Assembly: GCA_044337515.1 (NCBI GenBank) | Contig: JBIINK010000030.1 | Span: 1 to 27,188 of the forward strand | Source: CAJBVG01 sp044337515 | Lineage (GTDB): Bacteria; Bacteroidota; Bacteroidia; Sphingobacteriales; Sphingobacteriaceae | Direction: 5' to 3' | DNA: 27,188 nt | Part shown: one piece after another, positions 8,101 through 15,503 of the stretch | Layout of the letters: each line of letters opens with the position of its first letter | How positions within the stretch are numbered: the stretch's first letter is position 1 | The notes under the pieces: generated by a model | The model's database searches: none | The model's input: only the letters and a program-made list of their open reading frames with translations | What the model was told of the DNA's origin: nothing | Position numbers and translations under genes: made by a program

Positions 8101-8171
8101 AACTTAGCGATGAGTTAGCGAAGAAGTCTTCTGGTTATCAGAAGGATTTTCAATACCTATTCAATCAATAG
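5139..8171 (+). CDS. DUF2723 / TMEM260-like multi-pass membrane protein, probable protein O-glycosyltransferase
   Basis: The 1010-residue protein belongs to the DUF2723 family, whose animal relative TMEM260 is a GT-C-type protein O-mannosyltransferase. Seen here: an N-terminal signal-like helix, then the conserved segment TASFWDCGEFISAAY (near 30-44, with D35 and E38) followed by VVHPPGAPLF (about 48-57). Membrane helices follow at roughly 70-100, 120-145, 170-190, 210-230, 240-285 and again between 490 and 600. A soluble periplasmic C-terminal region (about 620-1010) ends in helices that resemble TPR pairs. The DxE-type motif in the first loop is the usual catalytic site of GT-C enzymes; sugar donor and substrate are not deducible. 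It is a single-gene unit ending in a strong terminator. Related proteins are nearly universal in Bacteroidota. Confidence 0.85.
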   Translation: MLKFKSINNVFGWFTFAIASLTFMMTMETTASFWDCGEFISAAYKLQVVHPPGAPLFLLIERLFSLFATDQNNVAYFTNLGSALSSSATILFLFWSITLLAKKLVGKKEEDFNATDIILIIGSGFVGALAYTFSDTFWFSAVETEVYAMSSLCTAVVFWSILKWDNIADHKHSDRWLVFIGLIIGLSIGVHLLNLLAIPAIAFVYYFRRFQTSIKGLIYTSLISIAILGFIQFGIIPGVISIAAKFDLLFVNGFHMPFWSGAIVWFVLLGAGIVWATKYSIKKANVVLNTALLCLTAVLIGYSSYTMIPVRAKADPNINMYANDNIFNLLSYINREQYGETPLITGQFFTANLESEVDGAMQYRIDGDEYVETVRKSKPVWDKKQSGFFPRMWSNQQNHISFYKSWSNLKSVTNKPSMGENLHFFFTYQLGHMYWRYFMWNFAGRQNDIQGHGNITDGNWISGIKAIDEYRLGPQDNLPAYLKENTSRNELYFLPLILGLIGMFFHFRKNAKDASVVMMMFFFTGIAIVIYLNQYPYQPRERDYAYVGSFYAFAFWIGLGVFGLYDFISKKLNGAIVATSVTAISLLAVPVLMANVEWKDHNRSNRTVVRDFAYDYLNSCAPNAILFTMGDNETYPLWYAQEVEGLRTDVRVVNLSLLGMDWYIDQMREKSLEGDSISFTVPHIKYTQGTRDYIPYYDMKIAGVSDLKDVVNFITSDDKAAMMQTRSGKSINVLPTKMVRIKIDKAQVIKSGVVAAKDSAKIADYIEFNLNKDGLVKNDLMVLDLLANNTWTRPIYFAATMGADNYYGLNEYLQLEGLALRLTPIRSPRNPIGTPGVVNTEVMYDNVMNKFKWGNMSDSSVYIDPETARMCYSFRIQFFQLADALFNQGKKDSCLKAIDRLYSVLPTGATSLQYKVFDFRFVDLYFRCGENKKAIALANTIIADITSNLDYYKQFSGKKMNMYTDDVQQGVAILNELARLSGQYNEAKLSDELAKKSSGYQKDFQYLFNQ

Positions 8172-8251
8172 TAAATAAGAATTTAGATGTTAGTATTGAG
8201 AAAGTCAATTACTACTATTTTTAATTAAAATACTTTACTAGAATTAGTAAC

Positions 8252-8282
8252 AAAAAGGGATTCCGAAAGGGGTCCCTTTTTT
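8252..8282 (+). terminator. Intrinsic terminator of the DUF2723 gene
   Basis: AAAAAGGGA (8252-8260) pairs with TCCCTTTTT (8273-8281). Including G-U pairs, the RNA stem reaches 13 bp with a stable GAAA tetraloop, and it ends in a run of six T. It lies about 80 bases after the stop codon of the DUF2723 gene. Confidence 0.85.
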
Positions 8283-8327
8283 AGTTTGTAACCTTTATAC
8301 ACTAAGTGCGTACAACATTGAAAATAC

Positions 8328-8735
8328 ATGCAAATGAACATCGAAAAAATCATCACTGGTAATCGAAAAAACATCACCAAAATCTATGGTGATTTTGTAG
8401 TGAAATCGAAATCAGAACAAGCATTACTTTCCGATTTATCTCAAAGTATGTATGATGATATTATTGTTCAATTCAACAAAGACGAAACTGAAAAAGCTAG
8501 TCAGATTACTTTAGCTTTAGCCGCATGGATATGCACAGATATTAATTATTTTTTATCCATGGAATCAAAAAAACGCAGTATGTATATCCAAGATTTAGTA
8601 TCGAGTTTACAAGTACTCGGACATCTCATTAACATTTGCGAAGACTTTAAAAATTGGACTTTAGCCCATTCCATTCAAAGAGAATATTCTAAGTTGTATA
8701 TACGATTTGCTCTGGATGAGAGTATAGAGGTGTAG
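8328..8735 (+). CDS. Small hypothetical helical protein
   Basis: I do not recognise this 135-residue protein. It begins at 8328 (MQMNIEKII); an in-frame ATG at 8334 is equally possible. There is no signal peptide or clear membrane segment. The composition (many charged and aliphatic residues, few glycines or prolines) suggests an all-helical cytoplasmic protein, and the most distinctive stretch is LAAWICTDINYFLSME (near 63-78). It sits behind the DUF2723 terminator and converges with accA. Its stop codon TAG (8733-8735) is part of the first unit of array D, so the last residues may derive from that array. Confidence 0.7.
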   Translation: MQMNIEKIITGNRKNITKIYGDFVVKSKSEQALLSDLSQSMYDDIIVQFNKDETEKASQITLALAAWICTDINYFLSMESKKRSMYIQDLVSSLQVLGHLINICEDFKNWTLAHSIQREYSKLYIRFALDESIEV

Positions 8736-8849
8736 AAGTGTAGAAATGTAGAAAAGTCGAAGCGAGGACGCTTCGACGAACATGAATTATCGAATCACCT
8801 TTTTGACGCTTTGACAATTCGACACTTCGATATTTCTATGATTCGACAA
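8730..8849. repeat. Word array D: 15 phase-locked 8-base units between two convergent genes
   Basis: Starting at 8730 (GTGTAGAA, GTGTAGAA, ATGTAGAA, AAGTCGAA) and ending at 8849, the sequence can be cut into 15 eight-base units without a slip. The left units read GTNGAA and the right ones read TTCGAC, their complement. A 9-bp perfect hairpin sits in the left half (GTCGAAGCG 8756-8764, loop AGGA, CGCTTCGAC 8769-8777). The array contains the TAG of the 135-residue gene at its left end and the TAG (8836-8838) plus the last four sense codons of accA at its right end. Confidence 0.85.
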
Positions 8850-9792
8850 CGACTCCCATTGCACTGAATTTATCAATACGTTGTGCAATACGTTTATCAA
8901 CATCGAGTTTACATAACTCGGTTAGGTCGTGTATAATTTGGTTCTTTACTGTTTCAATAATTGTAGCTGGATCTTGATGACCACCACCTAATGGTTCTTT
9001 AACAATACCATCAATTAGTTTATTCTTCAACATGTCTTCGGCAGTTAATTTCAATGCATCAGCTGCACGCTCTTTGAAATCCCAACTTCTCCATAAAATA
9101 GAAGAACAAGATTCGGGTGAGATTACCGAATACCAAGTGTATTCTAACATATAAACTTTATCGCCGATGCCTAATCCTAATGCACCACCAGAAGCTCCTT
9201 CGCCAATGATGAAACATAAGATTGGCACTTTCAACACCGACATTTCTAATAAGTTTCTTGCGATTGCTTCTCCTTGTCCACGCTCTTCAGCTTCTAAGCC
9301 TGGGAATGCTCCTGGAGTATCGATAAGCGTAACTACGGGCACATTAAACTTCTCCGCCATTTTCATTAAACGAAGTGCTTTACGATATCCTTCTGGATTT
9401 GCCATACCGAAATTACGATACTGACGCATTTTGGTATTTGCTCCTTTTTGGTGACCAATAAACATTACTGTTTGTCCGTTCAAGGTTCCTAGTCCACCTA
9501 CAATCGCTTTATCATCTCCTACTGTACGATCGCCATGTAATTCGATAAAATCATCGCACATGGTTTCTATGTATTGTAAGGTATAAGGGCGTTCTGGGTG
9601 ACGAGATATTTGAACTTTTTGCCAACCTGTTAAGTTGCTGTATAAATTCTTTTTCGTGAGTTCAATTTTTTCTTCCAACTCTTTGATGGTTGCAGACACA
9701 TCCACTTTAGATTTCTCTGCTACTTGCGATACCTTCTCTAATTGCTCTACTAAATCAGCAATCGGTTTCTCAAAGTCAAATGATAAATTCAT
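8836..9792 (-). CDS. accA: Acetyl-CoA carboxylase carboxyltransferase subunit alpha
   Basis: AccA with AccD forms the carboxyltransferase that moves the carboxyl group from biotin to acetyl-CoA, making malonyl-CoA for fatty acid synthesis. Starting at the ATG at 9790-9792 (MNLSFDFEKPIADL) gives 318 residues, the normal length. The longer frame from 9846 adds 18 residues with no family character that run into array E. Seen motifs are LHGDRTVGDD, the oxyanion-type loop DTPGAFPGLEAEERGQ and the glycine-rich GEGASGGALGLG. The C-terminal VVVES and stop codon are built from array D units. AccA stands alone here, without accD. Confidence 0.96.
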   Translation of the reverse strand: MNLSFDFEKPIADLVEQLEKVSQVAEKSKVDVSATIKELEEKIELTKKNLYSNLTGWQKVQISRHPERPYTLQYIETMCDDFIELHGDRTVGDDKAIVGGLGTLNGQTVMFIGHQKGANTKMRQYRNFGMANPEGYRKALRLMKMAEKFNVPVVTLIDTPGAFPGLEAEERGQGEAIARNLLEMSVLKVPILCFIIGEGASGGALGLGIGDKVYMLEYTWYSVISPESCSSILWRSWDFKERAADALKLTAEDMLKNKLIDGIVKEPLGGGHQDPATIIETVKNQIIHDLTELCKLDVDKRIAQRIDKFSAMGVVVES

Positions 9793-9830
9793 CTTTTTGG
9801 GGTTTATTTGAAAGAGCAAGATAGAAATAA

Positions 9831-9964
9831 TTCGACAATGTGCCAATATTTCAATGTGCTAATGTGCTAATTGGACATGGGATACTGGACAGAGGACTCT
9901 GGACTAGAATCATTTTCGAGGTACGAGTTACGAACTACGAGATACGAGATTACGAGTTACGAGA
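9831..9964. repeat. Word array E: 8-base units passing into 7-base units
   Basis: From 9831 five eight-base units (TTCGACAA, TGTGCCAA, TATTTCAA, then TGTGCTAA twice) run to 9870. They are followed by five seven-base units of type TGGACNN (9872-9906), a 15-base spacer, and six seven-base units of type TACGAGN (9922-9964) with one extra T at 9950. The TAA stop of the PepSY-type gene (9957-9959) lies inside the last TACGAG units. The array fills the gap between the starts of accA and the end of the next gene. Confidence 0.85.
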
Positions 9965-10502
9965 GCAGTAATAGGACCAATAAGGGGAAAATCACTCCTG
10001 CGAGGGCTAGTTTCCAGCCTCTTCGGCGGAAGGAGTTCTTGGATTTGGCTAATAAGGTAGTTCCTGTTAAGGCAATAGTGATTAAGGATAGGGCAAAAAT
10101 ATCACCATAATAAATCCACCAATTGGAAGTGTTTTTGTGTAGCCTCATTAATTGGCTTATTACGGGGGTGTTGATGAAAGAGGTAACTTCTGCTGCTCCT
10201 GTTTTTAAATCTATATCGATATCCGTTCTTTCTAAAGAAATTCTTAACTCGCCTTTCTTTACAGATTGTCTTCTGAACTTATCATTTATACCATTCGCTT
10301 TCACTATCTCCTGAACAACTGAATCATTAATTTGTGATTCTTCTAAGGGTGAAATTTGAAATGAACTTTTTTCGATCACATATTTCTCCGGATGCCATTG
10401 ATTTCTATGGTTCATCATCATACCAGAAATGGCAAATGAAATAATTAAACCGACATAAAAATATCCTAAGTCGCGATGAATAACTCTTTTATCAAACTTC
10501 AT
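9957..10502 (-). CDS. Small PepSY-associated-type membrane protein of the iron operon
   Basis: The 181-residue product resembles the short PepSY-associated membrane proteins often encoded next to siderophore receptors and thought to help iron release or siderophore reduction; that role is an inference. Seen: a first helix (about 13-31, in RDLGYFYVGLIISFAISG followed by MMMNHRN), a periplasmic domain of about 95 residues (about 35-128), a second helix (about 131-151, WWIYYGDIFALSLITIALTG) and a third at the C-terminus ending LVLLLLS. The H-R-D and N-H-R residues at the first helix are typical. It begins two bases after the receptor gene's stop codon, so the two are translated from one mRNA. 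Its stop codon sits inside array E. Confidence 0.75.
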   Translation of the reverse strand: MKFDKRVIHRDLGYFYVGLIISFAISGMMMNHRNQWHPEKYVIEKSSFQISPLEESQINDSVVQEIVKANGINDKFRRQSVKKGELRISLERTDIDIDLKTGAAEVTSFINTPVISQLMRLHKNTSNWWIYYGDIFALSLITIALTGTTLLAKSKNSFRRRGWKLALAGVIFPLLVLLLLS

Positions 10503-10504
10503 TT

Positions 10505-12646
10505 TTAAAACAAATAGGTTAAACTTAAACTGTAATTTCTTGGAGCAATTGGATTCAAACTATTATCATCATGAATATTATAATTCAACACATCAGTAAT
10601 GTTTGCCAATTTCGCTTTTGCACTCCAATTCTTATACAGATAAGAAATTGTAGCGTCAAACAAGATATATGAAGATAATGGAATTAATTTATAGTTATCA
10701 TTTTGCACTAATACTCGTGTAGATCTCCCGGCATACCGATCTCCAATAAAAGTGGAGAGGAGTCCGAGTTGAGTATTTTTCAACCAACCTTTATGAATAG
10801 AATAATTCACACTCATATTGGCTGTGTGTTTTGGATTATATCTTAATTCGGAACCAATTATATAAGTGTTGCTTTTCGTATAAATTGATTTCGTAAAACT
10901 ATATCCACCCATGACATATAAAAATGGATTGGGTTGATAAATTAAATCCAACTCTACTCCTTTGGATTCTGTTGCACCAGACAATTCTTTAATGTTACTG
11001 TTCGAGTTTCCATCTACTAAAGATATTTGTGCAAGATTTGAATTGGTAATTTGATAAGCAGTTAATTGAATAGATAAACAATTATTATAAAATTTATTTT
11101 TAACTCCAATCTCATACTGATCCACAATAGAAGGTGCTAAAGCAGCCCCAATAATATCAACTCCAGCATTTAATACAAAAGAATTAGAATAACTTACAAA
11201 AAGAGTTTGTCTATCATTCGGTTGAAATACTAAGCCAAACTTAGGCGAATAAGCTACATCCGTTTTGCTTACATTGGTAGATGTAGAGTCGGAATACTTA
11301 AATGTGTTTGTAGTAGACGTAATGCTTGAATACCTAAGGCCTGCTAGTATCTTGAAATATTTTGGGAATGAAATTAAGTCCTGAATATAATAACCCATAC
11401 GTGCAACGGGATTATCAGTATTTGTATTTTTTGTTAGTGTTGGAATAACTGGTTCTAATGATGAGTCATAATTATTAAATACATTTACACTATCGTATTT
11501 TGAAAAATTATTGTAGTTCAATGTTGATGTAGTAAAATTTTCAAAATCTGCGCCTACTAAAACTTGATGTTTGATAAACCCTGTACGAAATGCAGAATTG
11601 ACATCAAATTGCTGAATAAAATATCGGTCTGAAATAGCAGAACGCTGAATATTTCTTTTCCAGTTTCCATTGGATGCAATAATGCTTCCTGCAGAATTCG
11701 GACGAGCATTAGCAAATAATTCGGTATTGAAGAATCTTAATCCAGTTATGGAATTGATGGAAATACTTTTATTCACTTGATGTGAAATGGATGAAGAAAC
11801 AAAGTTTTGGTTGGCTTTGTATTTACCCCAGGAAACTCCTAAAAATCGATCTCTTGGAATTTCTACAATTTCATAATTAATAATACCTGCACCAAAATCT
11901 GGTGTTGCTTCATACTTCGTTACGTCTCCTTCAATCAGAATTTTTGTTTTTGGTGATATAGAAAATAAGAGTGATGGGTTAATGTAAAATAATGATGAAC
12001 TCACTTCTTTTCTAAAGCTATTCGATTTTTCTAATGAGGAGTTTAATCGAAATGCTATTGTTTTATTTTTATTGAGTGCACCATAAATATCAAATTGAGG
12101 TTTTATACGATCAAAGCTTCCATAGCTTAAACCAATACTTCCACCATTTGTCAATTGTGGTTTTTTTGTGACTAGGTTTAGCACACCACCGGGTGCAACA
12201 TTTCCAAATAAAATGGCAGCATTGCCTTTTAAAATTTCTGCTTTTTCTATTCCGCTTAATTCGGTTTTCATTCCGGCAAAATATCGTATACCGTTTTTAA
12301 ATGTATTCGAACTATTGATGGATGAACCACGTGAAGCGATTTCTTCTTGATAACCGCCTGTTGTTCCCATAATGTACAAGCCATTGGTATTTTTCAAGAG
12401 ATCAGACATCGATACCACCTGCTGTTGCTTTAAAATCTTTGCGTCTATAATGGATAATGATTGAGGAAGGTCCATTTCTTTGATACTGCACTTCCCTATG
12501 GTGCTCATTGTATCAGGATCTTTTCTAGAATGAATGGTAATTTCGTGGATGCTTGAGGTTCTTAGTGAATCTAAGGCGTGTGACTCTGAATTTGTGCTCA
12601 ATGTTAGCAAAAACATTGAAAATATAGCAATGGAGGAGCTTTTCAT
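10505..12646 (-). CDS. TonB-dependent siderophore receptor
   Basis: A 713-residue outer-membrane gated barrel, most like ferric siderophore receptors of the FhuA/FpvA type. A signal peptide occupies about residues 1-24 (ending NSESHA). A TonB-box-like EITIHSR follows near 34-40. The plug (about 55-165) contains LPQSLSIIDAKIL, SDLLKNTNGLY, EIASRGSSI and the typical plug end AEILKGNAAILFGNVAPGG-VLNLVTKKP. The rest is a beta barrel that ends in aromatic YLF. It has no N-terminal signalling (STN) or CarboxypepD domain, so sigma/anti-sigma control is unlikely. Two Fur-like boxes around its promoter point to iron repression. The substrate cannot be read from sequence. Confidence 0.9.
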   Translation of the reverse strand: MKSSSIAIFSMFLLTLSTNSESHALDSLRTSSIHEITIHSRKDPDTMSTIGKCSIKEMDLPQSLSIIDAKILKQQQVVSMSDLLKNTNGLYIMGTTGGYQEEIASRGSSINSSNTFKNGIRYFAGMKTELSGIEKAEILKGNAAILFGNVAPGGVLNLVTKKPQLTNGGSIGLSYGSFDRIKPQFDIYGALNKNKTIAFRLNSSLEKSNSFRKEVSSSLFYINPSLLFSISPKTKILIEGDVTKYEATPDFGAGIINYEIVEIPRDRFLGVSWGKYKANQNFVSSSISHQVNKSISINSITGLRFFNTELFANARPNSAGSIIASNGNWKRNIQRSAISDRYFIQQFDVNSAFRTGFIKHQVLVGADFENFTTSTLNYNNFSKYDSVNVFNNYDSSLEPVIPTLTKNTNTDNPVARMGYYIQDLISFPKYFKILAGLRYSSITSTTNTFKYSDSTSTNVSKTDVAYSPKFGLVFQPNDRQTLFVSYSNSFVLNAGVDIIGAALAPSIVDQYEIGVKNKFYNNCLSIQLTAYQITNSNLAQISLVDGNSNSNIKELSGATESKGVELDLIYQPNPFLYVMGGYSFTKSIYTKSNTYIIGSELRYNPKHTANMSVNYSIHKGWLKNTQLGLLSTFIGDRYAGRSTRVLVQNDNYKLIPLSSYILFDATISYLYKNWSAKAKLANITDVLNYNIHDDNSLNPIAPRNYSLSLTYLF

Positions 12647-12659
12647 ATTCCTAACTTAT

Positions 12660-12712
12660 TTAGAATTATTCTTAACAGAGGCAAATGTGCATCTTATTTA
12701 GAATAATTCCAA
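12660..12712 (-). promoter_or_regulatory. Two Fur-like iron boxes
   Basis: Two 7-1-7 inverted repeats sit 38 bases apart: TTAGAAT-T-ATTCTTA (12660-12674) and TTAGAAT-A-ATTCCAA (12698-12712). Both approximate the palindrome TTAGAATnATTCTAA and resemble Fur binding sites in being AT-rich 7-1-7 palindromes. One lies between the -33 and -7 elements and the other just after the predicted transcription start, ideal positions for repression. Binding by Fur is an inference. Confidence 0.65.
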
Positions 12713-12713
12713 A
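12682..12713 (-). promoter_or_regulatory. Promoter of the siderophore receptor operon
   Basis: On the minus strand TTTG (12710-12713) is followed after 20 bases by CACATTTG (12682-12689), seven of eight bases of the Bacteroidota -7 consensus. The start of transcription would be near 12675, about 30 bases before the receptor ATG. The spacer contains one Fur-like box. Confidence 0.6.
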
Positions 12714-12746
12714 CTAATTAGGTATTCTTGACAATTAGATTACAAT

Positions 12747-13334
12747 TTATTTTAAAGGCACCACTTTATAGTGTGGTTTTTCGCCTTCAGGAGTAAATCC
12801 TTCAACAATTGCAATGATATTTTCTTTGGTTAATTTTTTTGCATCGTAAACCACTTTTGCTCTTTTGGTATCAAAATTTACCGAAGATGATTTTACCCCT
12901 TTTTGTTTAAGTAAAGAAAGTTCGATTCCTTTTGCGCAACCTTCAGCACAAGTCATGCCTTCGATTACAAACTCAAAAGTTTGAATACCTGTTGTTGCTT
13001 TTTCAACTGGGTCGCGTTCGTATTTACAACATGCAGGTAAGCTTTTATACACCTTATCGTCTGCTCTAAACAAATCGGTATCGTGCCCTACGGATGCCAT
13101 CATTTTCTGAATTTCCGGATTGCTCACTTCAGCGGTGTTGTAAGTCGTTATTAAACGAGCAAAACTTGGATCCCAAGTTGCTTCAACGATACCTTTCATT
13201 CCTTTAACTGAAGTTTCTATACGGTCTTTGCAATGTTCACAATTTCCTTTTGCATAAATCGTATCTGTTTTTGTTTGAGCAAACGTTGCACTGCTTATGA
13301 ATGCTGCTGCTAGTATTATAATTATTTTTTTCAT
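12747..13334 (-). CDS. Exported two-domain heavy-metal-associated (HMA) protein
   Basis: A 195-residue periplasmic protein with a signal peptide (about 1-19, cleaved after TFA). The first HMA-like domain (about 22-105) has the metal loop GNCEHC (C32, C35) and ends with LPACCKY (C102, C103). The second (about 117-190) has EGMTCAEGC (C129, C133), a CxxxC variant of the usual CxxC. Such domains bind Cu(I) or related soft metals. It is the last gene of the cysteine-rich locus, after the CC-plug TonB receptor, so a copper chaperone or carrier role is likely. Array F separates it from the receptor gene. Confidence 0.85.
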   Translation of the reverse strand: MKKIIIILAAAFISSATFAQTKTDTIYAKGNCEHCKDRIETSVKGMKGIVEATWDPSFARLITTYNTAEVSNPEIQKMMASVGHDTDLFRADDKVYKSLPACCKYERDPVEKATTGIQTFEFVIEGMTCAEGCAKGIELSLLKQKGVKSSSVNFDTKRAKVVYDAKKLTKENIIAIVEGFTPEGEKPHYKVVPLK

Positions 13335-13342
13335 TTCTATTT

Positions 13343-13434
13343 GGTTATTGGGTTATTGGGTTAAATTTATTTTTTTGAAAAACAATGTCTAAATAACTTA
13401 TTAACAAAATAACCTAATAACTAAATAACCGAAT
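13343..13434. repeat. Word array F: facing 8-base arms
   Basis: The left arm has three units of type GGTTATTG (13343-13366). The right arm has five units of type AACCTAAT/AACTAAAT (13395-13434). The words are the same as in array A and complementary between arms, separated by 28 bases. The right arm stops two bases before the stop codon of the TonB receptor (13437-13439); the left arm starts 8 bases before the HMA gene's ATG on the minus strand, so it lies in its leader. Confidence 0.8.
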
Positions 13435-13436
13435 TG

Positions 13437-15440
13437 CTAACTTTTTATCTTGTACCTAAATCCACTATACACTCTCCTACCATCCATTGGTCCCCAAATG
13501 TATGCTGCATCGAAGTATGGACCATACGGATCATCAGAGCCAAGTAAGTGTGTGTTCTGTTTAAAGTCGAATAAATTTTCGGCTCCAATATAAATTTCAA
13601 ACGACTTAAATGTTCTAGTGATTTGAGTATTAACGATGGTATACAGTGGAGATTTTAATGGCAAATTCTCTGTGCCAAAATGCGGGTGTGTTTGTGGCAA
13701 ACGTTTTGAACCAACTACATTAAATCCTGCATTTGCTTTCCATTTTCTATTAAATGACTCGAAAGAAAAAGTAGTTAGAAAACGATTGGTCGCAATGTAT
13801 GGATCGCGAATAAAAGTACCATTCAATTTACTCTGCACATCTAAATACTTATAGGCTAACTTCATCTCCACCGTTTTTAAAATCTTATACGTAAGCTCTG
13901 CCTGAAATGTATTGGAATAGGACGCATTTGCTTGCGAATAAACATTAACCACTAAAGGGTCAGAGTCTAAATCAACTCGTAATCTGTTTTGAAACTCTGT
14001 TCGGTAAGCATCGAAACCAATGCTCCCTTTTCTAAATCCAAGGGTAAACGAATGCAATAGATTTAAACCATAATTGATTGACTCTTCTACCTTAATATCT
14101 TTTGCAATGACGAACTCTTTAGAGCTCACCAACAAGGCTGGATTTTCGGCAAAAACATGTGGCAAACGTATTCCTTTCCCAACACTCGCGCGTATATCGG
14201 TTTGGTCGGAGATAGTATATTTTGCATTCAATCTAGGCGTATGGTATACTTTAGATTTTAAGTAATCGGCACGATAACCAACAATGAAGATTAAACGCGG
14301 ACTAGCCTTATAAGTATCTTCAATAAAGAAACCAGGGGTCGATTCTGTTCTATCCAAATTCAAAGTATCGAACTGTTCTTTTATCAATTCATTTTTCAAA
14401 CTTAGTCCGATATTGATGGAATGTTTTTTATTCATTTCCATATTATAAATCAAACGCAAGTTTAATAAATTTTGGTTAGCGTTGTATTTGCGAATGCCAT
14501 AGAAACCTAGCTGTTCATGATATACATAGGCATATTGCAAACCAATACTTTTATAATCGGCACTAGGAATTACATATCCTGTTCGTCCGTATAATTCAAT
14601 ACGATTGGTATTGATTTTTTGCGCCCATTTACTCATGTCGGCATACGTACGTCTGTAGTCGAAATCTTTTTCGCCAGACATGCGTTGTTCGTTTAAATAC
14701 TTAATGGAGAATTGCGACATTAATCCTTTTTGGTTGTTGAATTTCCATTTGTTCAATACATTAATATTTCGAACGAGTGGCATATCTAAAAAGTTATCGC
14801 CATTTTCATCGACCTTCTTATACATATCATCGATATGAAAGGAAAGAAAAGAATTGACATTGGTAGCCACTTTGAATTTATGGTCGATATTTAATTCTGA
14901 TCGAAAATTTTCATCCATATACCCATTGATAAACCATTTGTCGGCACGATCTGGATCTTTTAGTTCAACGTTAATCATCCCACTCATAGCATCAGGACCA
15001 AACATTACAGAGCCTGGACCTTTCACAATATTGATGGATTCGATTTGTGTACCTGGTATGCCATTTAATCCATAGGTTAAGCCTAAGCCAGAAATAAGAG
15101 GAGCATTTTCAGTAAGTAACTGTATATACGAACCGGATAAACCGAGTACCTGTAATTCTTTACTGCCTGTAAGTGCATCTTTATAGGTAACATCAACAGT
15201 AGCATTAGTTTCAAAGCTTTCGCCTAAGTTACAGCAAGCTGCTTTACGCAATTCTTTGCTACTAATTATTTCAGTTTTTATGGGTTGGATAGAAATCATC
15301 ACACCCGATTTTTCAAAAGTTACATCAGCACCTTTAAGGTTGATGACTTTCGTGGTGTCTTTTTTTGATTGTGCAAACAAACTTGAGGTTTGAAGTAACA
15401 ATACAAAAAGTATAATAATATAAATTTTTATTTTGTTCAT
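13437..15440 (-). CDS. TonB-dependent receptor, probably for copper
   Basis: A 667-residue outer-membrane receptor. Signal peptide at about 1-23 (ending SLFAQ). The plug (about 30-165) contains LRKAACCNLGESFETN with adjacent cysteines C69-C70, then VDVTYKDALTGSKELQVLGL, IQLLTENAPLISGL and the end IVKGPGSVMFGPDAMSGMINV. The barrel follows (about 170-667). The CC pair in the plug, with HMA and HYC_CC_PP-like neighbours, suggests that it takes up copper or a copper complex. I recall similar receptors next to HMA genes in Bacteroidota; the substrate remains an inference. No CarboxypepD-like repeat is seen at the N-terminus. Confidence 0.85.
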   Translation of the reverse strand: MNKIKIYIIILFVLLLQTSSLFAQSKKDTTKVINLKGADVTFEKSGVMISIQPIKTEIISSKELRKAACCNLGESFETNATVDVTYKDALTGSKELQVLGLSGSYIQLLTENAPLISGLGLTYGLNGIPGTQIESINIVKGPGSVMFGPDAMSGMINVELKDPDRADKWFINGYMDENFRSELNIDHKFKVATNVNSFLSFHIDDMYKKVDENGDNFLDMPLVRNINVLNKWKFNNQKGLMSQFSIKYLNEQRMSGEKDFDYRRTYADMSKWAQKINTNRIELYGRTGYVIPSADYKSIGLQYAYVYHEQLGFYGIRKYNANQNLLNLRLIYNMEMNKKHSINIGLSLKNELIKEQFDTLNLDRTESTPGFFIEDTYKASPRLIFIVGYRADYLKSKVYHTPRLNAKYTISDQTDIRASVGKGIRLPHVFAENPALLVSSKEFVIAKDIKVEESINYGLNLLHSFTLGFRKGSIGFDAYRTEFQNRLRVDLDSDPLVVNVYSQANASYSNTFQAELTYKILKTVEMKLAYKYLDVQSKLNGTFIRDPYIATNRFLTTFSFESFNRKWKANAGFNVVGSKRLPQTHPHFGTENLPLKSPLYTIVNTQITRTFKSFEIYIGAENLFDFKQNTHLLGSDDPYGPYFDAAYIWGPMDGRRVYSGFRYKIKS

Positions 15441-15503
15441 ATTGAATTGATTAATAAGCTATCAAATAGAATGCCTAATTGCATTCAAAACGGAAGCTTA
15501 CTA

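Noticed and set aside
9793..9846. N-terminal extension of accA
   Set aside because: The added 18 residues run into array E units and precede the normal AccA start MNLSFDFEKPI.
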